Counted from the stretch's first letter, positions 55,490-63,956 are shown. The stretch: DNA of 64,000 nt from Bacteroidales bacterium (GCA_028706295.1 JAQWBQ010000002.1:59455-123454), one strand, 5' to 3'. Program-made: numbers and translations. The notes: generated by a model from the letters alone, not told the origin.

Positions 55490-57763
55490 TCAGATAAGGA
55501 TTATTTTTTTCAGCGAACTTTGACAGCCATTCGTGACCTTGATAAGGTAAATCCCCCGACGGTAATTCGAAACATCAACTGACTCCATGCTCACCGGGAT
55601 CGTTTCCCCTGTAATATGTCGTTGCAGGGAAAAGACTTTTTGTCCGATTTCGTTGAAAATTTCAATGGAATAAAGAGCCTTCATATTGTACAGCTCTATA
55701 TTTACGAGATTGTATGCCGGGTTGGGAAATACCAGAAAATTAATGGAGGGAGTGGTCCCCACCTGGTTCAACCGCGAGAAGGTGGGTGCCATAAAAGTGA
55801 AGGATCCATATCCATTTGGAAACCGCCCGACGCTCTTCTCTTTGATCTGCTGTCCATAAGTCACAGAGTCAATAACCTGTTGCAGACTATTCGACATTAA
55901 TAATGTACCGCCGGATGCCGGAAGGATAAAATTAAAATGCAATCCAAGGGCAGATTCATCCGATGGTCGCAGGATTAAGTAAGTTTTAGGTTGTATCAGA
56001 GTATCCGGAAAGGCCCATTTTAAAGGGTCCGACAGATCGTCTGTCAGATGAAGCCCGGCGAGACTGACGGGTTCATCAATGGTGTTCACCAGTTCGACCC
56101 ATCCTCCGGAGTCCCCCTGATCAGAAGGAACACACTTTATTTCATTGATCGCGAAGGTACCCGCTTCCGGAACCGGGTAGATGGTATAATACTCATACGC
56201 AGCTCTTTCTGGTGAGAATGCCCCTGCACTGTCATTCTCAGCGTAAATATAAAATTCGATAATATTACCCCTGACCGGAATTTCCGTCCCGTAAAGTCCA
56301 TCATGCGGATCGCCATCCTGATGCTGACCATCATCAAAAAAAGGGATCTTTTCGTAAACAGCACCGGTTTTCCCCCGGTAACCGACGAATGACATCGCAG
56401 CCATGGAAAGGTTTGCATGGATCCAAACGGATTTCCCCTTTACAGGATTTTCAGGGGTATGGGTGACTTCAGTAATGACCGGCTCCCCGCTGAATCCTTC
56501 TACCGTATCAAGATAGTTCAACCGTGCCTGCATCAGGTCTTTTATTCCCGGATATTCGATCATACTGCCGGTCCCGCCAACGGTAACGGTCAGGTTCGAA
56601 ACAAAATCGGAATCCGAATAAAACTTGTTTGGGTCGTTGTAAACATTTTCTGCAATGAGGTTTTGAAGCTCCCGGCCTCGTTCAAAATATCGATTGTTCC
56701 TGACTTGCTCATTTAACATGGTACGCATATGGGCCAGATACATCTTGCGGAGTGTGTCATTGCTGAAAAGACTGGTCATTAACGGCCTGGGTGAAACCGC
56801 GAATGACAGGTGTTCCAAAGGATCCAGGATTTTCAACTGAGGTATCGACAATCCCTGAAAATGATAGGATCCATCTGATTCCCTGAAGCTTCCGAACGAC
56901 ATGTTCAAATCCCATAAAACGGGATTAAAAACGCCATTCATATCCTGGCACAGGTAGTAGTTCTGGGCATACCCGATATAGCTGTCCAGATTGAGAAAAA
57001 CAAAATTGAAAGCATGCATCCACAAGGCCCGGTCGATGTCAAGCACTCGTGCTACGCTACCACCGGAACTGTCCAATGATCTTATCAGATTGAAAAGGTC
57101 GGACCATCCGTACGTTGATTCCAGCTTGTAATAAGGGAAATAATCCGACGAATCATTACCGTGAGTGAAGGCCAGGTTGGCATTTTGTCCGAAAGGATAT
57201 TGCAATTTGTCGGGTTCACCTTTGATTAAGGGGGCCTCACCAGTACCAAAATGTTGTTCCTGGAACGAACTGGTAATCGCTTCAACATTGGTGTACAGTC
57301 CGATAAGTGTATCATTAATATATAGATTGGCGTAATTTCCACGGGGTGACGGTAAATAGGTACCTGCTATTTCATAGGCGAGCACTTCCCTTACAAAGGA
57401 AGGATCATGGATGACATTGCTGAGCTTAATCTTTGTAAATCCCTGGTAATTCTGATTTTTCAGGTGGTAATCCAGATCCAGGTTGAATGGATTCTTAACC
57501 ACATCCGGATTATAGGAGCTGTAACCTTTGTACCTGATGCCAACCTGGTGTAAAACAGAACCATCGATCGTGACAGTGCCGGTCAACCGCCCTTCATCAC
57601 CTGCATATTGAAACAGGCTGTCGAGAATATGACGCCAACCTTTTTCCGTGAATGTTATCCGGATTTCCCTGACTGTCCCGGTGCCATAGAAATCATATTG
57701 AGCTTGCGACAAGGAAACAGAGATAAGTGCGAAAATAAAAACCAGGGCGAATGCTTTATTCAC
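55490..57763 (-). CDS. CotH kinase family protein with lamin-tail and T9SS sorting domains
   Basis: A 757-residue secreted protein. The signal peptide ends near SQAQ. The CotH domain spans about residues 35-400, including VGIRYKGYSSYNPDVVKNPF and the atypical kinase core FLNLDSYIGYAQNYYL (Asp260) and PVLWDLNMSFGSF (Asp285), which correspond to the catalytic and metal-binding Asp of the spore-coat kinase CotH. A beta-sandwich and a lamin-tail domain (FAINEIKCVPSD...GGWVELVN) follow, then a type A T9SS sorting domain (FLVFPNPAYNLVNIELYNMK to the end). It overlaps the propeller gene by 4 bases. A kinase-like enzyme carried to the cell surface is unusual. Confidence 0.93.
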   Translation of the reverse strand: MNKAFALVFIFALISVSLSQAQYDFYGTGTVREIRITFTEKGWRHILDSLFQYAGDEGRLTGTVTIDGSVLHQVGIRYKGYSSYNPDVVKNPFNLDLDYHLKNQNYQGFTKIKLSNVIHDPSFVREVLAYEIAGTYLPSPRGNYANLYINDTLIGLYTNVEAITSSFQEQHFGTGEAPLIKGEPDKLQYPFGQNANLAFTHGNDSSDYFPYYKLESTYGWSDLFNLIRSLDSSGGSVARVLDIDRALWMHAFNFVFLNLDSYIGYAQNYYLCQDMNGVFNPVLWDLNMSFGSFRESDGSYHFQGLSIPQLKILDPLEHLSFAVSPRPLMTSLFSNDTLRKMYLAHMRTMLNEQVRNNRYFERGRELQNLIAENVYNDPNKFYSDSDFVSNLTVTVGGTGSMIEYPGIKDLMQARLNYLDTVEGFSGEPVITEVTHTPENPVKGKSVWIHANLSMAAMSFVGYRGKTGAVYEKIPFFDDGQHQDGDPHDGLYGTEIPVRGNIIEFYIYAENDSAGAFSPERAAYEYYTIYPVPEAGTFAINEIKCVPSDQGDSGGWVELVNTIDEPVSLAGLHLTDDLSDPLKWAFPDTLIQPKTYLILRPSDESALGLHFNFILPASGGTLLMSNSLQQVIDSVTYGQQIKEKSVGRFPNGYGSFTFMAPTFSRLNQVGTTPSINFLVFPNPAYNLVNIELYNMKALYSIEIFNEIGQKVFSLQRHITGETIPVSMESVDVSNYRRGIYLIKVTNGCQSSLKKIILI

Positions 57764-58971
57764 TGTACCATGACTTTTTTCGTGATTTTCACTGAGTTGA
57801 CCACCATGCTCAGAAAATAGAGACCCGGCTTCAGAGAACTGAGGTCCAGTTTACTGTTACAAGTTTCTCCTGTCTGTCGGAGCATGTATTTCCCGGTAAC
57901 ATCAAAGAGGATGATTTCATCAGGAAGACGGGATCCTTTCAGGTATAAAGTACTGCTGACGGGGTTCGGGAACAGGGTTATTGCATCGACGGCCTCAGAC
58001 CCGATCCCGGAGTTTTGGTCCTTTAGCCGGGACACACCGCTTCCTGTGGCAATCCAAATAATATCCTCCGCATCAATGGCAAGTTTCTGTACCATATTAT
58101 TAACAAGGCCATCAGCAGCAGTAAAAGCAGTCCAGGTTAGGTCACTCTTTTTAATAATCCCTCCGGCATGCGTATAATCGTCATACACTCCTATCCACAA
58201 AACATCCTTTGAATCGAATGAAAGATCTTTAACGTACAGGGGCAGGGTAACCGATGACGTTCTGAAGTTCGCTACCCACTGCCCAGTTTTCGTTAATTCG
58301 GAAATTCCGAGATAAGTCCCGATCCAGGCATTGCCGTTTCCGTCAAAAGCAATGGCGCTGATATTGTTATCGACAAGGCTGTCGGCCGTCGTGAAGGTTA
58401 TAAAAGTGGTTCCGTCAAATTTAGCCAATCCGCCAAGCCATGTCCCGAACCAGATATTGCCGTCAGAATCACTTTTGATGGCACTAATCATATTGACCGG
58501 TAATCCATTTCCTGTGGTATAGTTTTGCCAGGTCGACCCATTAAAATGTGAAGCACCGCTGTTGGTGCCGATCCAGATACTGCCATCGGAAGCTGCTCCG
58601 AGACAGGTGACCATGTCATCAATCAATCCGTCGGCAACTGTGTAGGAACTCCATTGTGTTCCGTCGAATACGTTGACACCGTAATCAGTACCTGCCCAGA
58701 TGTGATTGTTCTTATCGGCTGCAATACAATTGATATAATTGTCAAGTAAACCGTTTTCTTTTGTATAGGTAACCCATGATTCTCCATCAAAGCGTGCAAC
58801 GCCATTCTGTGTTCCGACCCATGTCATTGAATTGTTATCAGTCGTGATACAGAGTACATTGTCGGAGGGTAATCCATTGGAAGTCGTATAGTTGGTGAAT
58901 GTCTGAGCCGATAGTAAAGATCCTGACAGCAGGAATAATGAGAAAAGAAAAGAAAAGACCGTTGTTTTCAT
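57760..58971 (-). CDS. Secreted Reg_prop beta-propeller protein with T9SS sorting domain
   Basis: A 403-residue protein with signal peptide (FSFLFSLFLLSGSLLSAQ) and about seven repeats of roughly 41 residues (DGxxWxGTxxGVxxFDGxxW, for example SMTWVGTQNGVARFDGESW and GSIWIGTNSGASHFNGSTW), the two-component-regulator propeller unit. It lacks any kinase domain and ends with a T9SS sorting domain (ITLFPNPVSSTLYLKGSRLP...KPGLYFLSMVV). Propellers of this type normally sit in hybrid sensors; here one is free at the surface and may bind glycan or another protein. It lies 11 bases after the sulfotransferase-like gene and overlaps the CotH gene. Confidence 0.92.
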   Translation of the reverse strand: MKTTVFSFLFSLFLLSGSLLSAQTFTNYTTSNGLPSDNVLCITTDNNSMTWVGTQNGVARFDGESWVTYTKENGLLDNYINCIAADKNNHIWAGTDYGVNVFDGTQWSSYTVADGLIDDMVTCLGAASDGSIWIGTNSGASHFNGSTWQNYTTGNGLPVNMISAIKSDSDGNIWFGTWLGGLAKFDGTTFITFTTADSLVDNNISAIAFDGNGNAWIGTYLGISELTKTGQWVANFRTSSVTLPLYVKDLSFDSKDVLWIGVYDDYTHAGGIIKKSDLTWTAFTAADGLVNNMVQKLAIDAEDIIWIATGSGVSRLKDQNSGIGSEAVDAITLFPNPVSSTLYLKGSRLPDEIILFDVTGKYMLRQTGETCNSKLDLSSLKPGLYFLSMVVNSVKITKKVMVQ

Positions 58972-58982
58972 TTTTTCGATTT

Positions 58983-60656
58983 TTATCGTGAAAGAATTAT
59001 TTTTTTAATAAGAACATTTCCTGCCGTCAATTTGATTTTCAGGAAATAGATGCCATTTTTCAATGATGATAAATCAATGGAACTTTTGTTATCAATCTGC
59101 AGTAACGGTTTCCCGGTCATATCTGAAACAATCACTGTGAAAAGCCGGTTATCAAGAAAAGTTCCCGATAGGTTGATCATCCCTGTCGAAGGATTCGGGT
59201 AGATTATAAGCGATTCCTCTGATTGCTCCGGCGAGGAGGAAGCAATGAAGTTATATGCTTCTGAAAGTGACGAATAGCACCCGTTCCCGTCGTTGGTCCT
59301 GACCTGAAATGATGCGCTCAGGGTCGGGTCAAATGTCTGATTGGTTGCACCAGGCACAGAGTCGCCATTCATGTACCATTGGTATCCCGGCGCCTCGCTC
59401 GAGATCAGGCTGGTTCCCGATAAAGAAATGGAAGGCTCCGTCATACCATCGACAAAGCAGGCTGTATAACGGTAGGCATGAGCGCTTGCGCCTGATACAG
59501 TCTTTGACCAGACTGTGGTTTGATTTGAATCGATTTCGTATATGTAGCGGGCTCCTGAGATGCATATAAGGGTATTTCCGTTGGGCAACTGTTGCGAATT
59601 TCCCAGGTCCTGAATGGCATTGCCGCTATACGTATGCCTCCAGGTGTAAGTTGAGGGAGCAAATGCCGACCCGATATTTATTGCGTAATTGTAACCATTG
59701 TATGGCGGTTCTATCAAGTCGACGCACGACTTGCCTCCGGAACCACCACGGTTATTGAAACCCACCAGATATCCTGCCCTTGGGCAATTAGCGGGAACCC
59801 AGTGTGCATCGTGGACGATATTGAATATGGTGGTTCCGGATGCCTGGTAGGCGGCCGGGTTTCCCCACCGGTAAAGGAAATCACCACCTTTGCCCGAGTT
59901 TCCGCCGGTATGACCTGCAGCCTCCGCGGTGGTTGTACTGTGATCGATCACATAGATCTCGTTTAAATTATGGGATGAAAAGGTGATCTGGTCGAGTTCG
60001 GGGTTATAATCAATGCCGTTTACATGCATCCAGTCCTGGTTAGCCTGGTAATTGATGTTCAGCAATTCAGGGTGGTCGACAATGGAGGTTACATAGTTGT
60101 CCTTGGAGGCGTTTGCGTTTTGGCACAGGTGGTCCCATACATGCCATTCCCAGACCACAGTCCCGCCAGTTGTTCCCGAAGGCTGGATTTCTACGATCTT
60201 GTCGGGCCACATGGAAATGTTTTTAGTGCATCCTGCCTGGGTCACCTCTGTGGAGCTTTTAACTTCATAAGCGATCAGCAGAACATTTCCATTCGGCATC
60301 GGGCAGATGTCGTGATGAGAACAATACTGTGAGGTGGAATAGGTAAAATCCCATACCACGTTATTATTCCAATCGATCTTTTGAACGCCCCCGCAAACTC
60401 CACCACCGCCAAAATAAGGATTTTGCTTCAGTATCGTACTCAAAAGCACCCGGTTCGGGAGCAGGTACGAAGAATATCCGATTTTCGAGTTGGATGCAAA
60501 GTTGAAGGTATGATAGGTAGTGCCATCCATTTTTATCAGATAAGCCTTCGTGCCGTTTTGCACACTATAAAGGGTATAATCACCATAGGTCTGGGAACTG
60601 ACCGGGTTGCCTGAAAATATCATCAGGACTAAAATCAGAAAACAGGTCTTGTGCAT
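58983..60656 (-). CDS. Arylsulfotransferase-like secreted protein with T9SS sorting domain
   Basis: A 557-residue protein with signal peptide (LILVLMIFSGNPVSS-QTY). The main domain resembles the bacterial arylsulfotransferase family: QYCSHHDICPMPNGNVLLIA, DWMHVNGIDYNPELDQITFS, SSHNLNEIYVIDH and FNIVHDAHWVPANCPRAGYL. A PKD/Ig-like segment (EAPGYQWYMNGDSVPGATNQ) and a T9SS type A sorting domain (LIIYPNPSTGMINLSGTF) follow. PAPS-independent arylsulfotransferases use a catalytic His and transfer sulfate between phenols; whether this protein is active is untested, and it may instead be a six-bladed binding propeller. It is the first gene of the ten-gene run. Confidence 0.88.
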   Translation of the reverse strand: MHKTCFLILVLMIFSGNPVSSQTYGDYTLYSVQNGTKAYLIKMDGTTYHTFNFASNSKIGYSSYLLPNRVLLSTILKQNPYFGGGGVCGGVQKIDWNNNVVWDFTYSTSQYCSHHDICPMPNGNVLLIAYEVKSSTEVTQAGCTKNISMWPDKIVEIQPSGTTGGTVVWEWHVWDHLCQNANASKDNYVTSIVDHPELLNINYQANQDWMHVNGIDYNPELDQITFSSHNLNEIYVIDHSTTTAEAAGHTGGNSGKGGDFLYRWGNPAAYQASGTTIFNIVHDAHWVPANCPRAGYLVGFNNRGGSGGKSCVDLIEPPYNGYNYAINIGSAFAPSTYTWRHTYSGNAIQDLGNSQQLPNGNTLICISGARYIYEIDSNQTTVWSKTVSGASAHAYRYTACFVDGMTEPSISLSGTSLISSEAPGYQWYMNGDSVPGATNQTFDPTLSASFQVRTNDGNGCYSSLSEAYNFIASSSPEQSEESLIIYPNPSTGMINLSGTFLDNRLFTVIVSDMTGKPLLQIDNKSSIDLSSLKNGIYFLKIKLTAGNVLIKKIILSR

Positions 60657-60683
60657 AAATCAAAGTTTAGGTTTTTCAATATG

Positions 60684-60691
60684 CAAACATA
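60684..60691 (-). promoter_or_regulatory. Bacteroidota -7 box for the ten-gene surface operon
   Basis: Minus strand reads TATGTTTG, an exact TAnnTTTG match, 27 bases before the first ATG of the run at 60656. No comparable box with a free gap occurs inside the run, whose genes overlap or are at most 11 bases apart. The rest of the 262-base intergenic gap up to 60918 holds no ORF that I can support. Confidence 0.5.
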
Positions 60692-60880
60692 TTTTCTGAC
60701 AGATGAATACGGAAACATTATCGACCAACCTCCTATTTATTCCCCCCGAAACGATATTTTTAAATAAAAACAATGATCTTGATTCAATTAAACGGCCGCG
60801 ATTTCTTTAACGACATCAGCCGTATTATTTCGATGGTCGATGGTGTGTTTGAAATCTTTTAAGAGTATTGACAATTTTTA

Positions 60881-60888
60881 TATCTTTA
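60881..60888 (+). promoter_or_regulatory. Possible -7 box for the lipoprotein gene at 60919
   Basis: TATCTTTA, one mismatch from TAnnTTTG, 30 bases before the ATG at 60919. It lies downstream of the track start, supporting the later ATG. Confidence 0.35.
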
Positions 60889-60918
60889 TCGCTGTCAATT
60901 CATAAATTCACGGTTCCC

Positions 60919-61506
60919 ATGAAAAAAAAATTAGCATTTGTAATGGCCCTTACGATAATTGTGCTGGGCAGTTGTAAAAAAAGCGAAACTCCTATTGCGA
61001 ATGTTTTCCAGATATTGCCGTTGAAAATCGGCTATAATTGGCATTATCGCACAACGATCAACGATACCATCGTACTCAATCATGACAATCTTGTGGAAAA
61101 GGATACGACCATCGGCAGTAACGAAAACTGGTTCATACTTACCTATGATCAGAATACCCGGATGATCTGCAAGGATCGTGGGGATGGTCTTTGGTTTTTT
61201 ATCACCAATCCTACGTTTCCTCAAGGGGTCGAGTCCTTGTATTACCGCTATCCCTCCACTGAGAATTACCGTTATCAAACGGTGGATGGAGTGGTTGTTA
61301 CGGTTGCGTCAATCAGTACAAAGGTGACGGTTTCTGCAGGGACATTTCATTGTTACCGTTACAATACCACCTATCCGTCGGGGGAAGTGTACAGCGAATA
61401 TTTTGCTCCCGGGGTTGGCATGATCCTGCTTGAGAAATACGATGCATCGACAGGATATAACAACATAACCGAAAGGACTGAACTCGTTTCCTACAGTTTC
61501 AATTAA
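60919..61506 (+). CDS. Lipoprotein of unknown function
   Basis: A 195-residue lipoprotein with lipobox IVLGSC (Cys19) starting MKKKLAFVMALTIIVLGSC. The mature part is a single beta-rich domain (IGYNWHYRTTINDTIVLNHD; STKVTVSAGTFHCYRYNTTY; YSEYFAPGVGMILLEKYDAS) resembling small Bacteroidota surface lipoproteins for which no function is assigned. The track start is 17 codons earlier; the ATG at 60919 makes a standard lipoprotein signal peptide. It stands between the divergent surface operon and an O-methyltransferase 14 bases downstream. Confidence 0.8.
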   Translation: MKKKLAFVMALTIIVLGSCKKSETPIANVFQILPLKIGYNWHYRTTINDTIVLNHDNLVEKDTTIGSNENWFILTYDQNTRMICKDRGDGLWFFITNPTFPQGVESLYYRYPSTENYRYQTVDGVVVTVASISTKVTVSAGTFHCYRYNTTYPSGEVYSEYFAPGVGMILLEKYDASTGYNNITERTELVSYSFN

Positions 61507-61520
61507 TCCCCTGATGGAGC

Positions 61521-62159
61521 ATGATCCCTCAGGAAATAGAAGAATACGCTGAACGACATACCACACCGGAACCCGGGTTTTTGGCTGAAATCGCGCGTGA
61601 GACCCATCTGACCCAGGTTTATCCGCAAATGCTTTCGGGTCACCTTCAGGGAACCCTCTTGCGGATGCTATCAGCCATGCTGAATCCCAGCAGGATATTG
61701 GAGATCGGGACCTTTACCGGCTATTCGGCAATCAGTCTGGCGCTGGGCTGCTCCAACCCTGAAGGGTTGGTTCATACCATCGAGGTAAATCCGGAATTTG
61801 AAGAGATCATAAACCGGGCAATTCACAAAGCAGGGATGGAATCCCGCATCAGATTGCACCTGGGTGATGCCCTCGGAATCATTCCCGGGTTGGATGAGAT
61901 TTGGGATCTGGTGTTTATCGATGCAAATAAATCGGGGTATCTCGATTATTACCAACTGGTGTTTCCAAGGGTCAGACCCGGTGGGTTTATTCTTGCCGAC
62001 AATGTACTCTGGGATTCTAAAGTAATCGGTCATTCAGTGAAGAATGATAAGGATACGGAGGGGATTATTCGTTTCAACGAATTTGTGACACACGACGAAA
62101 GGGTAGATCATCTGCTGTTGCCCTTCAGAGATGGCCTGATGATAATCAGGAAAAAATGA
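61521..62159 (+). CDS. Class I SAM-dependent O-methyltransferase
   Basis: A 212-residue enzyme of the catechol/caffeoyl-CoA O-methyltransferase type (Methyltransf_3). Motifs are ILEIGTFTGYSAISLALGCS (SAM loop), HTIEVNPEFEEIINRAIH, DLVFIDANKSGYLDYY (metal-binding Asp and Asn), and GGFILADNVLWDSKV. Short length and absence of a signal peptide indicate a cytoplasmic enzyme of unknown substrate. It lies 14 bases after the lipoprotein gene and converges on purE with a 9-base gap. Confidence 0.93.
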   Translation: MIPQEIEEYAERHTTPEPGFLAEIARETHLTQVYPQMLSGHLQGTLLRMLSAMLNPSRILEIGTFTGYSAISLALGCSNPEGLVHTIEVNPEFEEIINRAIHKAGMESRIRLHLGDALGIIPGLDEIWDLVFIDANKSGYLDYYQLVFPRVRPGGFILADNVLWDSKVIGHSVKNDKDTEGIIRFNEFVTHDERVDHLLLPFRDGLMIIRKK

Positions 62160-62168
62160 GTGGCCGGA

Positions 62169-62675
62169 TCAGTTAACCTTAAAAGGGAATTTTACAGCTG
62201 CAAGTTCTTCGTTGGCCTTGACGATCTTTTTCTTCAGATCTTCTTTAAAACGCGCCAATTTCTCTTGAAGTGTCTGGTCGCCGGTTGCAAGAATTTCCAC
62301 AGCAAGGATTGCCGCATTCTGTGCTCCGTTGATGCCGACGGTCGCCACGGGTATACCCGGCGGCATCTGAACGATTGCCAGCAGTGCATCCAATCCTTCC
62401 AGTGAGGATTTAATCGGAACCCCGATTACCGGAAGGGTGGTCATTGCAGCAATTACGCCTGGAAGATGGGCGGCCATACCTGCAGCAGCGATGATGACGC
62501 CGACACCGCGGGCGCTTGCATTTCGTGCAAATTCTTCAACTTTTTCCGGTGTCCGGTGAGCCGAAAGTGCATTGATTTCGAACGGGACCTCCATTTCATT
62601 GAGAAATTTTGCGGCAGCTTCCATCACCGGCAGATCGGAAGTGCTTCCCATGATAATACTGACCCTTGGTTCCAT
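62169..62675 (-). CDS. purE: N5-carboxyaminoimidazole ribonucleotide mutase
   Basis: A 168-residue class I PurE converting N5-CAIR to CAIR in purine synthesis. Signatures are IIMGSTSDLPVMEAAAKFL, the catalytic INALSAHRTPEKVEEF, GVGVIIAAAGMAAHLPGVIA and LPVIGVPIKSSLEGLDALLA. Length is typical. purK is not nearby. It is divergent from hpt in a 76-base gap that holds two opposed promoter boxes. Confidence 0.97.
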   Translation of the reverse strand: MEPRVSIIMGSTSDLPVMEAAAKFLNEMEVPFEINALSAHRTPEKVEEFARNASARGVGVIIAAAGMAAHLPGVIAAMTTLPVIGVPIKSSLEGLDALLAIVQMPPGIPVATVGINGAQNAAILAVEILATGDQTLQEKLARFKEDLKKKIVKANEELAAVKFPFKVN

Positions 62676-62701
62676 CTAAGTGTCGGTTTTAAGGTTTAAG
62701 G

Positions 62702-62709
62702 CAAAAATA
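62702..62709 (-). promoter_or_regulatory. Bacteroidota -7 box for purE
   Basis: Minus strand reads TATTTTTG, an exact TAnnTTTG match, 26 bases before the purE ATG. Confidence 0.55.
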
Positions 62710-62722
62710 GTGATTTATTAAC

Positions 62723-62730
62723 TACTTTTG
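62723..62730 (+). promoter_or_regulatory. Bacteroidota -7 box for hpt
   Basis: TACTTTTG, an exact TAnnTTTG match, 21 bases before the ATG at 62752. It overlaps the TTG used as start in the ORF track, which rules that start out if the box is real. The two opposed boxes are 13 bases apart. Confidence 0.55.
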
Positions 62731-62751
62731 CAGGGAATTAAATCCGGAAGC

Positions 62752-63288
62752 ATGACAAAGGTTCAGGTACGCGAGCTTGTTTTTGAGAAATTCATCGAAA
62801 AAGATGAAATTGATATCGCAGTGAAAACAGTAGCGGATGATATCAACAGGGATTATATCGGAAAGAATCCCCTTCTGATCGCCATCCTTAATGGTTCGTT
62901 CATCTTTGCCTCCGATCTCATGCGGAAACTTACCATACCCTGCGAGATCACATTTGTAAAATTCGCCTCTTATTCAGGTACTGCGACCACTTCGAACGTG
63001 AAGGAACTGATTGGCATGACCGAAGATATCAGAGGCCGCCATATCATTATCGTGGAAGATATTGTGGATACCGGGATCACAATGGATAAAATTCTCCAGG
63101 ATGTTCGCTCGAAGGATCCGGCCGATGTCAAAGTGGCTTGTTTTTGTTTCAAGTCGGAAGCTTTTGTCAAAGATTTCCCGATCGATTACCTCGGATTGGA
63201 AATTCCGAATAAATTCATTGTCGGGTACGGGTTAGACTATAACGGATACGGTCGAAATTTGCCGGATGTTTACCAGGTGGTGAGTTGA
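62752..63288 (+). CDS. hpt: Hypoxanthine phosphoribosyltransferase
   Basis: A 178-residue purine salvage enzyme making IMP/GMP from hypoxanthine/guanine and PRPP. It has the PRPP motif HIIIVEDIVDTGITMD, the LIAILNGSFIFASDLMR segment and SYSGTATTSNVKELIG flexible-loop region. The ATG at 62752 (MTKVQVRELVFEKFIEKDE) is used instead of the track TTG at 62728, which lies in the promoter box. It pairs functionally with adenine deaminase encoded at 26398 and with adk downstream. Confidence 0.95.
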   Translation: MTKVQVRELVFEKFIEKDEIDIAVKTVADDINRDYIGKNPLLIAILNGSFIFASDLMRKLTIPCEITFVKFASYSGTATTSNVKELIGMTEDIRGRHIIIVEDIVDTGITMDKILQDVRSKDPADVKVACFCFKSEAFVKDFPIDYLGLEIPNKFIVGYGLDYNGYGRNLPDVYQVVS

Positions 63289-63354
63289 TGGATTGTCGGG
63301 TCGGAGAATCGGGAGCTTTTTTGATTGTTTGTTTGATTTTTAATTTACAGATAT

Positions 63355-63927
63355 ATGTTTAATTTGATATTATTTGGTCCGCCGGGCGCCGGCAAAGGTA
63401 CTCAGGCTGTTAAAATTGCAGAAAAATTCGGGTGGAAACATGTTTCTACCGGCGATATTCTACGTGCTGAAGTAAAGCAGGGAACCTCCCTGGGATTGAA
63501 GGTAAAGGCCGTAATGGAAGCAGGTCATCTTGTTTCCGACAGTTTACTCATTGAAATCATGGAGTCGGTGTTCGTAAGCAACAAAGCAACCGCGGGATTT
63601 GTTCTTGACGGATTTCCCCGGACACTGAACCAGGCAGTCGAACTTGACGCGATGCTGGATCGGTTAGGACACAAAGTTTCCATGGTACTTGCCCTTGAAG
63701 TCAATGAAGAGGAGTTGGTTGCCCGTTTACTGAAAAGGGCTCAGGAACAAGGACGGAAAGATGATACCGAGGAGGTGATCAAAAACAGGCTGGTTCAGTA
63801 TCACCATCATACCAAACCACTTATTGATTATTACCAGGAAAAGGGATTGTTCATGAACGTTAAGGGTATCGGGACGATCGACGACATCTTTCAGGAGCTC
63901 TGTAAAGCGATAGGCCACGGGGAGTAA
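63355..63927 (+). CDS. adk: Adenylate kinase
   Basis: A 190-residue enzyme balancing ATP, ADP and AMP. Motifs are ILFGPPGAGKGTQAVKIAEK (P-loop), HVSTGDILRAEVKQGTSLG, VLDGFPRTLNQA and the short LID (LLKRAQEQGRKDDTEEVIKN) with no zinc-binding Cys. This is the short-LID form common in Bacteroidota. It is 66 bases after hpt and 29 ahead of obgE, an arrangement found widely in this phylum. Confidence 0.97.
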   Translation: MFNLILFGPPGAGKGTQAVKIAEKFGWKHVSTGDILRAEVKQGTSLGLKVKAVMEAGHLVSDSLLIEIMESVFVSNKATAGFVLDGFPRTLNQAVELDAMLDRLGHKVSMVLALEVNEEELVARLLKRAQEQGRKDDTEEVIKNRLVQYHHHTKPLIDYYQEKGLFMNVKGIGTIDDIFQELCKAIGHGE

Positions 63928-63956
63928 AATTTCAAAGTTTCGTTGTTTCATTTTCT

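Noticed and set aside
62728-62751. Upstream TTG start of hpt
   Set aside because: It lies in the TACTTTTG box; the ATG at 62752 gives the family start.
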